Origin: Clitoria ternatea
Lineage: Eukaryota; Streptophyta; Magnoliopsida; Fabales; Fabaceae
Assembly: GCA_037962975.1 (NCBI GenBank)
Contig: CM075675.1
Coordinates: forward strand, 29,762,501-29,826,500
Length of the DNA stretch: 64,000 nt
Direction: 5' to 3'
Below the pieces are notes generated by a model that saw only the letters and a list, made by a program, of their open reading frames with translations, was not told the origin of the DNA and did not search any database. Below are positions 10,824 through 21,009 of this stretch, one piece after another (positions within the stretch are counted from its first letter, which is position 1; every line of letters starts with the position of its first letter). The translations under genes were made by a program, and so were the position numbers.

Positions 10824-13502
10824 TTATTCTAACATAGGAGGCTGCATTATTAAAGGAATCAATTTGGTTGAATTTGTCTTAGCAACTTGCACTTCAACAT
10901 AATCAAATGTATTTGTAACTACTTTAATCAAATTATTACACTTCGATTCTTTTGAAACAAAATCTAAAACTATACTTTCTGTTTTAAGGGAGTTTGGATC
11001 ATTATTATCATTAAGCAGATATTTCTCAATTTCAGCACACACATTGCATTGATGAGAATCCATGCATGAATCACAAACAAATGAATCACAAAAATCAGAC
11101 ATTACAGGAAAATCAATATCATCAAACAACTTAATAATATTATCATCAACTAAATCAGTTATTAAGTCAATTTGAAAAATAGAATGGTCCTTAGTAAGAT
11201 GCTTCATAGCATCTAAAATGTTGAATCTAACCACACTATCTCCAAATTCCATGGAAAGTATTCCTGAATGCACATCTATCTTTGTTCTAGTTGTTTTTAA
11301 GAATGGTCTACCTAAAATTATTAGAGCTTTATTGGTGGAAGTCTCACTTTCCATATCTAGAACATAAAAATCTGCAGGAAAAATTAAATTGTTAACTTTA
11401 ACAAGGACATCTTCAATAATTCCTACAGGATGTGTAGAGCTTCGATTTGCTAATTGTATAACCACACCTATAGTTTGCAAAGGTCTAAGGTAAAGTGAAG
11501 TAAATACAGTCATAGGCATAACATTAATAGATGCACCTAAGTCTAGCATGGCATTTTCAAATTTGTTATTGCCTATTATGCATGGAATGGTAAACGTCCC
11601 AGGGTCTTTACATTTTTCTGGTATATGTGACAGAGGTTTCTCAATTAATACAGACACATTTCTACTTATGTTAATCCTTTCATTGCCTTTTAGTCTTCTT
11701 TTATTAGTGCATAGTTCTTTAAGGAATTTGGCATACCTTGGGATTTGCTTGATGGCTTCTAATAAAGGTAAATTTACCTCTACTTTTCTGAATGTTTCCA
11801 AGATCTCTTCATCCATTTTCTTATTTTGTATAGATTTTTGTCTTTGTGGAAATGGAAGAGGGATATGTTGTTTATCAGGACCAGCTGCAGAATGAGGATT
11901 TGTAAGAGATATATCATTACTATTATTACTTGAACTATCTAAAACTTCTTCTGTATGTTTTTCTGTGACAATAGTATTTTCAGTTTGTTGTTGTTTTTCT
12001 GGTCCATGGATAGCTTTACCAGTTCTTAAAGTAATTGCACTTACATTTTTAAGATTGACAATTGTCTGAGCAGACAACTTATCTGAACCTTGAGACTGCA
12101 AATGGTTTAAAGATGTAGCTAATTGACCAATCAGATTTTTAAGAGTCTGAATTGTAGCGTCATTTCTTTTTTGGAAGTTCAAATTGTCTACTAACATTTG
12201 CTTTATCAATTCCTCCAAATTTGATTTCTCAGTGGAAGGTGTAGTTATTTGTGTAGCTTGTTGTTGAATATGAGGAGGTTGATAAGGTCTGCTTGGTCCA
12301 GTATTTGCCTGAAAAGGTACATGAGGTTGTTGTGAGGAATTACCCCATCTTAAATTAGGGTGATTCCTCCAACCAGGATTATATCTATCAGAAGAAAGAT
12401 CATAATTATTATGTTGTTGTTGTGGTAGTCTGTTATTATATAAGTTGGCAGCATATACTTGAGGATTTTCATCGGGAATTTTAGCTTCCTGCAATGTAGG
12501 ACAACAATCAGTATAATGATCTAATAAAGTACAAATAGAACATACCTTAGCAGGGGTTGCAAGTTGTTGTTTTTGAGACACAATAATATTTTTCATAAGT
12601 GTTGTTAGTTTAGCAAATTTACTTTCCCATTTGTTATCTCCATCATTAGTAGTTTCAATTTCATGGACTCCTCTAATTACTATAGAATTAGTTCTAGTGG
12701 CATGTTGTTGAGCATTAGCAGCCATGTTCTCAATTAAAGTTTTTGCTGCATTTGTAGTTTTATTTTGCAAAGCACCACCACTAGCTGCATCAACCAAAGT
12801 TCTATCCATTGGATTAAGACCTTCATAGAAATATTGTATGAGAAGTTGGTCCGTAATTTGGTGATAGGGACAACTAGCACACAATATTTTAAATCTTTCC
12901 CAGTATTCATAAAGATTTTCCCGGTCATGTTGCTGGATGCCACATATTTCTTTTCTAATTGAGAAAGTTCTTGAAGCAGGGAAAATTTTTTCAAGAAACA
13001 TTTTCTTTAAGTCATCCCAACTTGTAATGGAGCCAAGAGGAAGGTAAAATAACCAATCCTCAATGATATCTGTTAGGGAGAAAGGAAAAGCTTTAAGTTT
13101 TACATGTTCTTCTGAAACCCTTTCAGGTTTCATGGTAGAGCAAAGGATATGAAATGCTTTTAAGTGTTTATGAGGATCTTCACCTGCACGATCATGAAAC
13201 TTTGGTAACAAATGAACTAAACCAGCTTTAAGCACAAAAGGAACATCTTCCTCGGGATATAAGATGCATGATGTTTGATTAGTGACATCTGGTGTAGCTA
13301 GTTCTTTTAATGTTTTTTCAGCCATGTTATGTAAATACTCAGAAGTTGAAGGTTTAGTTTCACTACTTATGCTATTAGCTAGAATATTATTATTATTATT
13401 GTTTAATAGTTTCTTAGATAATCTAACTAATTGATGAAATGTTCTATCTATTTCAGGATCAATAGAATACAGTGGTTCGGGATTAGATCTAGTCATGCAC
13501 AA
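10824..13502 (-). CDS. gag-protease of Athila-type element
   Basis: An 892-residue open frame starting MCMTRSNPEPLYSIDPEID. It holds the Gypsy gag capsid region (about residues 95-260; ITSWDDLKKMFLEKIFPASRT, ENLYEYWERFK), a zinc knuckle variant CSICTLLDHYTDCCP near residue 320, a Gln/Asn-rich middle, and an aspartic protease with the active motif DLGAS near residue 654. Gag packages the RNA; protease cleaves the polyprotein. It ends in TAA at 10824, in frame with the RT region, so the original was probably one gag-pol polyprotein. The gag-protease part is itself uninterrupted. Confidence 0.85.
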   Translation of the reverse strand: MCMTRSNPEPLYSIDPEIDRTFHQLVRLSKKLLNNNNNNILANSISSETKPSTSEYLHNMAEKTLKELATPDVTNQTSCILYPEEDVPFVLKAGLVHLLPKFHDRAGEDPHKHLKAFHILCSTMKPERVSEEHVKLKAFPFSLTDIIEDWLFYLPLGSITSWDDLKKMFLEKIFPASRTFSIRKEICGIQQHDRENLYEYWERFKILCASCPYHQITDQLLIQYFYEGLNPMDRTLVDAASGGALQNKTTNAAKTLIENMAANAQQHATRTNSIVIRGVHEIETTNDGDNKWESKFAKLTTLMKNIIVSQKQQLATPAKVCSICTLLDHYTDCCPTLQEAKIPDENPQVYAANLYNNRLPQQQHNNYDLSSDRYNPGWRNHPNLRWGNSSQQPHVPFQANTGPSRPYQPPHIQQQATQITTPSTEKSNLEELIKQMLVDNLNFQKRNDATIQTLKNLIGQLATSLNHLQSQGSDKLSAQTIVNLKNVSAITLRTGKAIHGPEKQQQTENTIVTEKHTEEVLDSSSNNSNDISLTNPHSAAGPDKQHIPLPFPQRQKSIQNKKMDEEILETFRKVEVNLPLLEAIKQIPRYAKFLKELCTNKRRLKGNERINISRNVSVLIEKPLSHIPEKCKDPGTFTIPCIIGNNKFENAMLDLGASINVMPMTVFTSLYLRPLQTIGVVIQLANRSSTHPVGIIEDVLVKVNNLIFPADFYVLDMESETSTNKALIILGRPFLKTTRTKIDVHSGILSMEFGDSVVRFNILDAMKHLTKDHSIFQIDLITDLVDDNIIKLFDDIDFPVMSDFCDSFVCDSCMDSHQCNVCAEIEKYLLNDNNDPNSLKTESIVLDFVSKESKCNNLIKVVTNTFDYVEVQVAKTNSTKLIPLIMQPPMLE

Positions 13503-13797
13503 TACATATGTATATATTGTAACAAAACACTACAACCATGTAATAAAAGGAAAAGTTATCATTTCAATTATGAAATGCTTAGAACATATATTTAAAAATT
13601 TAATTTTTTTTTTATATTTATATTTTTTTCAATGGTTGAAAATGAGATTACTAGAAAATAAATAAGAATATAATAAAGTGGATTTTTTTTAAATTTTTTA
13701 TATGCTCATATTCAACCAAACCTGAATATCTTCAACACACCTACAAAAAAATATAAAGCATATTAGGTAATTGAATGCAAATAATTAGGACCAAAGG
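13503..13797. other. Athila-type 5' untranslated leader
   Basis: AT-rich leader between the primer binding site and the gag start, with no coding sequence. It contains long T/A runs. Confidence 0.6.
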
Positions 13798-13815
13798 TCC
13801 CCGGCAACGGTGCCA
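13798..13815 (-). other. primer binding site, Athila type
   Basis: Minus-strand TGGCACCGTTGCCGGGGA, which matches the tRNA-Asp-type primer site used by Athila-lineage elements, 4 bases inside the 5' LTR end. First-strand cDNA synthesis would start here. Confidence 0.85.
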
Positions 13816-13819
13816 AATT

Positions 13820-15394
13820 TGACACGTTGTCATTGTCGAGTCAAATAAAAAGTTAAATTAATATAGTATAAGGTAAACAACCTTAGTTGTCTCTCGAGGA
13901 TCTTAGTTAAATTAGTTACACTCAATTTAGTTATAAGAAATGGGGGTTTGTGTTGAGATTGAAAGGAAAATGAAGTAATTATATAATAGTGCAAAAAGTA
14001 AATTTATGAGTGAGAATAATCAAATTTAGAAACAACTAACCCAAGGAATTCATAAATCTTTACTTAACTAATCATTGATCACAAATATGATTAAATATAA
14101 TTAATTTCTCAATCTTGAATCAATTGGAATCCCTAAATGATTATATTCTAGAAAATCTTCTAGAATCAAATTAATGAACTAATAAGAATAATCAATCGAT
14201 ATATTCTTATTAATTACTAAAATAACTTTAAAACCATAGTTTGATTGAGTTAAGAAACTAAATAGAAATCTCTTATTTAGTGACTTAATCTTTGTTCTCA
14301 AATTGATTATTGATTAACCAACTAACATCAGTTTAGATTATAGATTATTTAATTATATACCAATCGTTTATACACTTAAATAATCTATAAGTGTTTGAGA
14401 AACAAAGAAAAGTAATTATATTCAATCAAAATATTAAGAACAAGAACTCAAAGTTAACATAAAGAGAAATTAAATTCCTTGAGTTGATTTTAAAAGATTA
14501 ATCTTCCATGATAATTTTTAACAATGAAAGCTAATATTAAATTAACTATCACTTTAATAAAATTAACTTACTTGATATTGAGGAAGGGAAATGAAAACCA
14601 TAACTTGAGGGATAGAATATAGAACAAAGAAATAAAGCAAGAGAAGGAACTAAAACTTAAGAAACTAAAGCAAAGATATAGAAATGTAATGAAAACTAAA
14701 GCATGTATTTCTTATGTATCTCTTGTGTATCTTCCTTACAACTTCAAGCATCTATTTATAGGCAAGATATCATGATACTATACATTCATTTTCTGATTAT
14801 TAATGCATTTTTTCAACATTGGTGGGCTTGAAATTACAATAATTCAAAAGAAGATAATGGTAGGTGTTGAAATTCATTCTCCTCTTTATCTTCTCTACCT
14901 TGTAAGTCAAATATGACCTTCTAGATGGCCGAATTTTACAAAACCTTCAACATGAAAGTTGTAGATCTCTGTCTTATTGAGAATTTGGCGCAAGAATAAG
15001 GTCATTTAGACATCTACAACTCTAGATATATGTGTTTTGGTGAACTATGTCAATGTTGGTGGGACACATAAGGGCTGGTTAATTCAAGCTCAATTTCTTC
15101 ATTTTTTTTCAGATGTAAAATAACCAAATCTAATCATCATGATGTAGGCCTTTGTCTTAGCTTTCCGTGGGCTCCAAGATTAGCCCATTTGGATCACAAA
15201 AGCCCAAGTTATGGCCAAAACAAGGCAAGATACTCAAGATACATACAAAAAAAGAAAATTGAACCATATATACATAATACTTCAATTTAACTAAACAACA
15301 TAAAACTAAATTAAAATACTATTATTAAACATAGTAATTATATAATAAACCCCAAGTGTAAAACTATAAGAAGTGTATTAAAATTGATTTATCA
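13820..15394 (-). repeat. 5' LTR of Athila-type element
   Basis: About 1575 bp. On the minus strand it begins TGATAAATC and ends GTGTCA next to the primer binding site. It has a TATA box (minus CCTATAAATAGA, 14751-14762). The outer end is inferred from the TGAT terminus, because the 3' LTR and the target duplication are missing. Confidence 0.7.
14751..14762 (-). promoter_or_regulatory. TATA box of Athila-type LTR
   Basis: Minus-strand CCTATAAATAGA, well placed to start transcription towards gag. Confidence 0.55.
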
Positions 15395-15399
15395 GTCAT

Positions 15400-16857
15400 C
15401 TACTAATCGGGTGTTATTTTCCATTAAACGTTTAATTTCCCTGAGTGGCCCTTGAGTGGCGGCAGAGTAAATGACAAAAAGAATCTTCAAATGGGACCAA
15501 GTTCTCATTTCAAGAGCATATTGAATATCATTTAAGCTTAGACCCTCCAAAAGTTGGTACAGAAGGGTAAATCTGGTTGATGGAGGATAAATCCTCTCCG
15601 ATAAATCGTCAATATCCTACGAACCGTTGTCATGAATAGAGGTCCCTTCTAGAAGCTTGGTCTTGACGATGGGCTATTTGCCCATACCCTTGCCAATGTC
15701 CCTGCTTTCTTCCTCCTTGGTGACTTTATACTTTTTCTTATGGCCCTCAGAGTTCTTCCTATTCTTAGGCATAACGTCAGCCAAAGTGTTAGCTCCAGGA
15801 ATGGAAGGGGTGGCAGTCTTCTTGAGTTGGGGGTGACCCGGTTTTCTTCAGAAGTACCGGTGTTCATACCAGCCAGTACGCTTCTGAGCTGGTCTAGAGC
15901 GTCCATACTTATACTACCTAAAAAAATTACAAAGTGGAAAGCAAGTTACAACCGATATAATAAAAACAGAAGTTAAAAGGAAGGAAGAGTGGTAAATACC
16001 CAAACGGGTGAGGTAATCCATCCTTGTCTCCTCAGTGCCAAGCAGGGAGCGGCACTTGAAGGGAACACCCCAGGAAATAACATGAAGGGTGTCTACTACG
16101 GCCCTGGAACCTTCACTAAATTGGCGCTCTTTGACAGCGTATACCGAGCTTGCAAGGACAAAATGTTGGCGAGTCCATCCAGTGTGAATCAAAAACCGAC
16201 CTTCCTCATCCTTCCATAAGGGAGGTTTGGTCCCTTTGGCAAAGACTTTAAAAAATGAGTGTTTAAAGGAGGCTCCCGCTATCTTGGCAGATTCCACAAA
16301 AGCTTTAAAATTGACGATGTCACTTTGACATCAAAGGTTAACAAAGCCCATGTCGGAGTTGCCACGATGCATCAGCCGAGCATAGCGGAAAAAAATTGTA
16401 ATTGTCCGAGTAAAGTCGAGGTGCTTGGCAAGAACTTTGAGAGAAAGAATTAAACCCTATCCGTTGGGGTGTAGTTGGCTGAGGGGATGTCTAAAAACCT
16501 CAACACCCTCATCTCAAACTTTGTGAAAGAAAGTCAGACTCCCACTTTGGTTACTGTGAATTCATGGAAAAGAAAAATATCTAACGGGGGATTGGCAAAT
16601 CTGATTCATGAATTGAGGAGAGATCAGGGTGAAGGAGTCTTTGTATTTATTAAAGCGCCAGTAATGACTGGTCTCAAGCTCTTGGTCATCCTTGACATCA
16701 GAATGTCGGTTAATGGTATCAAGAATATCTTTGGTGACCTAGAAGTAAGGGTTTTGTGCCTTGCGGGCCATCTAGTCAATCGCATACGCAATCATATTTG
16801 TATCCTCAGGGTCTTTGTTAACAGCAGAAGTTCCAACGGTGTCCATAGTGACTATAT
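15400..16857 (-). pseudogene. decayed Tat antisense gene, copy C
   Basis: Related to the antisense genes of the complete Tat element: SQLHPNG-GLILSLKVLAKHLDFT, then ESAKIAGASFKHSFFKVF, HTGWTRQHFVLASS and GTEETRMDYLTR align with copies A and B. An intron sits at the same place, just after the Y-L-x-R block (donor GTATTT at about 15999, acceptor TTTTTTTAG at about 15914), joining to SMDALDQLRSVLAGM. Beyond it the minus strand stays open-looking down to about 15400 with a helix-rich sequence. Several stops (near 16430, 16490 and 16740) make it a pseudogene. Plus-strand ORFs over this interval are shadows. The function of this family is unknown. Confidence 0.65.
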
Positions 16858-16864
16858 GTTCTAA

Positions 16865-17670
16865 AAAAGAAATAGTCAAGTAAAAGTCAGTATCTTTAGC
16901 CTAGTAGTGAACTACGTTGGAGTCAGTATCTTAGATTATAGATGAAGAAGGAAACGACGACTGGGGTGCAGATTGTAACATCCCTAAGTGCTAGATTTTA
17001 TGGAATTAATAAATGGGTAATCATAAATTAAAATTAAGAGTAAATAGTGTAAGAAATGTAAGGATCCCTTATAATTAAATTAAAAATAGGTATTCAGTTC
17101 CATGGGAAATTTATTACCTGAGCCAAATAAATTATATACTAAAATATATAACTTTCTAGATTAATTTTAATCAATTATTTCCTTCTTGCAAATGCCATTT
17201 CTTATTTCACATTTCCCCTCCTGCATACGTACATTTTCGCTTGGGTTGAAATCGGAAGTCGCTTCCCTTCGTTGATTCACCTCACCTCCATCGTGGATGC
17301 CCTGTTAACATTTCTTCTTGCTCATCACCTTACACTGTGTTCCCTTTTTCCATCAGGAACCTTCATTCAAAATTTTGATTTTTACATCAAACGGGTAAGT
17401 GTATGCAAGCCCAATTTCTTCTTTCTCTTCCCCATGGCTTATGGGTTTTTAATGAGGATGACTCAATTTTGTTTTCCTTCTTCTCTAGTTTGGTCTGTGA
17501 CTGCCATGCTTGGTAAAAACAAGAAATAAAAGGTCAGGGTTAAGAAAGGCTACTTGGGTATACAGGTCTTGCGGTTTTTTTGGTGTGGGCCAGGACGAAA
17601 TGCAAGCAGAAAAGACTATGGGGGAGCAGAGTTTGGGGGTAGAAAATGGCAAAGTGAGGAAGCAGCTGCT
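16865..17670. other. noncoding stretch of element C
   Basis: Lies between the 5' end of antisense gene C and its TATA box. A block starting TGTAACATCC at 16975 looks like an inserted sequence with no partner repeat visible. I see no gene here; the ORFs of 60-85 residues match nothing I know. Confidence 0.4.
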
Positions 17671-17675
17671 ACTAT

Positions 17676-17686
17676 CCTTTTATAGG
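17676..17686 (-). promoter_or_regulatory. TATA box of antisense gene C
   Basis: Minus-strand CCTATAAAAGG, about 820 bp upstream of the first recognisable codons. The same 11 bases occur upstream of antisense gene B (43705-43715), also on the antisense strand, which supports a shared antisense promoter. Confidence 0.55.
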
Positions 17687-18078
17687 CATTAAAGACGTAG
17701 TAAGCCGAAGTTCAATCATCGCAACTCATGGACGAAGTGGAATTCAAAATGACGTGGCCCATGAGGCCAACGTTGCTTCAGCTCCCAACGGTTAAAATGT
17801 TCTGACAAGATGGCGCGTAGAAGAAATACACCAACAGTAACTTACCATGTCAGCAATCTACGTGCCACATCACTTTTCCGAGGAATGCCAAACGACGCTC
17901 ATAAATAAAGCCTTAAGTTGTATCTAATTAACCTTAATTAATGATTAAAGGCTTAATTAATCACATCCAACATCGGCCAAGAAATCCCACTACGACCAAA
18001 AATATTCTTCGAGCACCAAAAAGGGCTAAGTACCAAACAGCAAAAGTAGCTCATTACTGCGACATCGTCGCAATAACA

Positions 18079-18092
18079 AGCTAGGGGGCAAA
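18079..18092 (+). other. polypurine tract of element C
   Basis: AAGCTAGGGGGCAA directly before the TGATCC start of the LTR; the complete Tat element has AAGCTAGGGGACATA at the same place. It primes second-strand synthesis. Confidence 0.75.
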
Positions 18093-18668
18093 TGATCCAG
18101 TGTGCATACCGGCCCCCAAAGTTCATATGACACCGGCTACAATAAAGTATTTATAAATATTAAGTCAAAAAATATATTGGACGGAGTACCTTAAAAATCA
18201 AACTGATAACTAGACTTCGGTACGGATTTATGAACCTAACTCCGGCTAGAAAAGCTTACATAGAGTCAGAAGTCAGGTGCAAGTAGGCAACTTGCTCCTG
18301 TGCCAGAACAGTAACACTATAGCACTAACAGAGATCAAATCACAAGTTGCACTTAGGGAAGTTCTATAAATAGAAGTCATTCATTAATTCACAAGTTACA
18401 ACATTTTTACTCTCATTAATTGCTCTATGTAATCTCTTTTTTACTCTATAATACAGTTGCTGACTTAAGCATCAAAACCCCTTTTATAGGTACACCCCCC
18501 GTGTGTCCCAATCAACTCTGATTCGAAATTGACTAAAGCAAACTTGGACTTGAAGGGCATAGTGTTCCCGTTGAACCTGTGTTTATAATACCAGACTCTC
18601 ACTGAGACGATATAAAAAGAGAGAGAATGATGACACCGATTGCACGAGGAGTACATTACCCCTGCACA
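18093..18668 (+). repeat. 3' LTR of element C
   Basis: Starts TGATCCAGTG after the polypurine tract, carries a TATA box (TATAAATAG at about 18365) and appears to end at CTGCACA. It differs from the LTRs of the complete neighbour beyond the shared TGATCC start, so it is a different Tat family. The right end is a guess because no partner LTR remains. Confidence 0.6.
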
Positions 18669-19105
18669 CCTAGAACAAATACAATTTCATCAACTATTAA
18701 TTTGATTACAAACAAATTTCACTAACCAAACTATTAACTCACCAAAAGTTTTGTAAAGAAAAAAAAAATTAAAAGATGAGAACAAAATGTTTTAAAAGGT
18801 TATTTTCTCCAACAATCAGTATACATAGTCTTGAATATTTTTCTCCAAGATTTCATCATCTGCATGACTGATTTTGCATTCCCGACAATGGTAAACGATG
18901 AAATTCATTAGAAATATAAAATATAAATAAAAACCAATAAGAATAGTAAAGTTAAATACCTCAAATACAATGAAATACAAACAACTTGTTTAATTACCAG
19001 AACTAATTCATTAGAAATATGGAATATAAATAAAACTCAATAAGAAGAGTAGAGTTAAATTACAATATGCTATATTACAAATTTTATATTAGACTTTTAT
19101 ATTTT
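18669..19105. other. AT-rich spacer with a duplicated block
   Basis: No gene seen. A block of about 60 bp (ATTCATTAGAAATAT...GTTAAAT) occurs twice, at about 18900-18957 and 19010-19063, some 109 bp apart and slightly diverged. The sequence resumes past the Tat element at 44982. Confidence 0.6.
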
Positions 19106-19110
19106 CTTCC
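19106..19110. repeat. target site duplication CTTCC (left)
   Basis: CTTCC directly left of the LTR. The same five bases follow the right LTR at 44977-44981, which proves that the two LTRs belong to one insertion. Confidence 0.92.
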
Positions 19111-19843
19111 TGATCCGGTCTCAATACCGGTATCCGATCTGCTATACATATTTCAACGTCTTTGATAAGACATCTACGTGTAACCGGTGTCATCGGTATA
19201 CATCCGGACTGTAATTCCGTATCAGGCATTCTCCCTATACCGGTTGTTCAGGATAACACCATGACACCGGACCACACACACGACACTGTGCAAAAGACAA
19301 GGATTGTTGCTACAGGGATCGATCAATAATTCCCTGCACTACGAGCCAAATTCTGCTCACGGGAATGGTCAACTTGTCCCCTAATCCTAGTCTACATTCT
19401 CTATGCTCAATATAAAATAGCCACTTGACCCAATCATGCAGGTAAGTGCGCAATATAATAATGCTAATGGGAGTTGGTGGTTCCCCACCAACGAGTCCTC
19501 GTTAATCGAGCCAATCAGGTATATGAACTAACTTCATGATTGAAGTGAGGGATCTTCTTCCTCAGCTCTTTACGACTGATTCCTCTCTGAATATATTCCT
19601 TACTTGGGATATAATCACTGACTTGAGCGTCGGAGAATCTTTGCAGGTGACACCACCATTCGCCCACTTCAACGCGATTAGGTCGGTGTGAAGGATCTCC
19701 AGAACGCCCAATCCGCTCTCCTCATTCAAGGACAACGGATACCTACATCGGATACACATATATCCGGTCTACTAGACGGTATTGACATACTATTCATGAC
19801 TGGCTTGAGATCGGATCTCTTGACCCCGGTCTAGGACAGATCA
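19111..19843 (+). repeat. 5' LTR of Tat element
   Basis: 733 bp, TGATCC...GATCA. Differences seen from the 3' LTR: one in AGGCATTCTCC, one in GAATATATTCC and one in TATTCATGAC. A TATA box (TATAAAAT) lies at 19411-19418. Confidence 0.93.
19411..19418 (+). promoter_or_regulatory. TATA box of Tat 5' LTR
   Basis: CAATATAAAATAG within the LTR, in sense orientation for gag-pol; it is repeated at the same offset in the 3' LTR (about 44544). Confidence 0.55.
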
Positions 19844-19844
19844 T

Positions 19845-19862
19845 TGGCACGCCCGGTGGGAC
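19845..19862 (+). other. primer binding site of Tat element
   Basis: TGGCACGCCCGGTGGGAC, one base inside the 5' LTR. The TGG start fits pairing with a tRNA CCA end; the rest resembles the tRNA-Arg-type site I recall for Ogre/Tat relatives. The exact tRNA is not verified. Confidence 0.75.
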
Positions 19863-19908
19863 TCGATAAAGTTATTCCCATATCCTTTGACAGAGCAGGT
19901 AATCCACA

Positions 19909-21009
19909 ATGGAAGGCGAAGCACAAGACTTCATGGAAAATCAGGCTGAAGGCAGAACCAATCCTAACGCCTTCAGAAAACTCAACTTTGATTCTCATGG
20001 GGGCAGCTCAAAGAAGATAGTAACAGTGTCTGATCCTGATCCTCGTGATGAGTTGATCAAACAACTTCAGAGGGAACTCGCTGAATTACGAAGAGAAAAA
20101 AGGCAAAGCGAGGATAAAGAGTCATCTCGCACGCGAAACACTCCCCACACCACTGATGGTGAAAAGTCCACCACTCTTCAGTACTTAAAGATCCCAACGT
20201 TTGAGGAGGGAGAACAAACTCGCGATTCTGAGGATGCAGCTTCCCGAAGGAAGAGAGATTCAACAACAGCACCCCCATTGTCTTACAATCTGAAGGTTCC
20301 TTTTTCAAGGAGACTTATGGGCATCAGCATCCCCAAGCACCTTCAAACCACTCAACCACTTTCCATCGGAAAGTATAATGGTGAAACTGATCCAACTAAG
20401 CACCTTGATGCTTATGTGTTTGAAGCCATGTACTTGGGGGCTGATGAAGACGTGATGTGCCGAATGTTCCCTCGAACATTGTCTGAGGAAGCCCTCGGGT
20501 GGTTTAAAGGCCTGCCTTCTGGATCCATAGATTCTTGGACGGAAATAGCAGCTGCCTTTGAAACCCACTTTGTCATCTCCAGAGACGTACCCAAGACGTC
20601 TCATACCTTGGCTCAGATTAAGCAAGGTGAAACTGAGGGCTTAAAAGATTTTTTGAAGAGGTTTTATAAGGAAGCAGCCCTGATTCCTAACCTCACAGAA
20701 TCTATCAAGCTGCATATCGTAATTGAGGCATTGCAGCCAGGATCAGCTTTCGCTCTTTCATTAGCAAAGAGCCCCCCAGCAACTTTTGAGGAGTTCAGGA
20801 AAAAAGCCTCAAAGTATGTGAGCATAGAGATGCACTTGGAGGCAATGACTGCAAAGAAAAAGCCACCAATATCATCTCCCCAAACCCAGAAGGGTAAGGA
20901 AAAGACGAGGTCAGAACGCATGGAGAGGCCATTCACCAATCCTAAGGTGGATAACCACCCTCCTCGACCTCGAGAAAGGCATGTCAATTCCTTCAGCCAT
21001 TATGCATAG
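19909..21009 (+). CDS. gag of Tat element, ends at an in-frame TAG
   Basis: 366 residues. After a charged N-terminus (RELAELRREKRQ coiled segment) comes the retrotransposon gag capsid domain at about residues 150-305: KYNGETDPTKHLDAY, EALGWFKGLPSGSIDSW, AAFETHFV, LKDFLKRFYKEA. The capsid packages element RNA. It ends with TAG at 21007-21009, and the same frame continues at once into the gag zinc-finger region and protease. The stop therefore falls inside what should be one protein and is either a disabling mutation or a readthrough stop. Confidence 0.85.
   Translation: MEGEAQDFMENQAEGRTNPNAFRKLNFDSHGGSSKKIVTVSDPDPRDELIKQLQRELAELRREKRQSEDKESSRTRNTPHTTDGEKSTTLQYLKIPTFEEGEQTRDSEDAASRRKRDSTTAPPLSYNLKVPFSRRLMGISIPKHLQTTQPLSIGKYNGETDPTKHLDAYVFEAMYLGADEDVMCRMFPRTLSEEALGWFKGLPSGSIDSWTEIAAAFETHFVISRDVPKTSHTLAQIKQGETEGLKDFLKRFYKEAALIPNLTESIKLHIVIEALQPGSAFALSLAKSPPATFEEFRKKASKYVSIEMHLEAMTAKKKPPISSPQTQKGKEKTRSERMERPFTNPKVDNHPPRPRERHVNSFSHYA

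Larger units (their letters stand above)
7983..15394 (-). mobile_element. Athila-type Gypsy element, 3'-truncated
   Basis: A minus-strand Ty3/Gypsy element with 5' LTR (13820-15394), primer binding site (13798-13815), a gag-protease region and pol ending in an integrase C-terminus at 7983. The PBS and the integrase sequence MSPYRIVFGKSCHLPVEIEHKAYWAV are characteristic of the Athila lineage (Calypso/Diaspora/Cyclops-like legume families). No second LTR is present to the left, so the region after integrase and the 3' LTR are lost. The left border is uncertain (7860-7983). Confidence 0.85.
15395..18668 (+). mobile_element. Tat-lineage Gypsy element, 3' fragment (element C)
   Basis: The 3' part of a plus-strand Tat-type element. 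It has an antisense gene (minus strand, 15400-16857), a noncoding stretch with an antisense-facing TATA box at 17676-17686, a polypurine tract (AAGCTAGGGGG, 18079-18089) and an LTR from 18093. The layout repeats that of the complete element at 19111-44976. gag-pol is absent; the fragment begins at the LTR of the Athila-type element, which probably inserted into it. Confidence 0.7.

Noticed and set aside
15740..16864. Plus-strand ORFs over antisense copy C
   Set aside because: They are shadows of the minus-strand pseudogene, which has recognisable homology to copies A and B.
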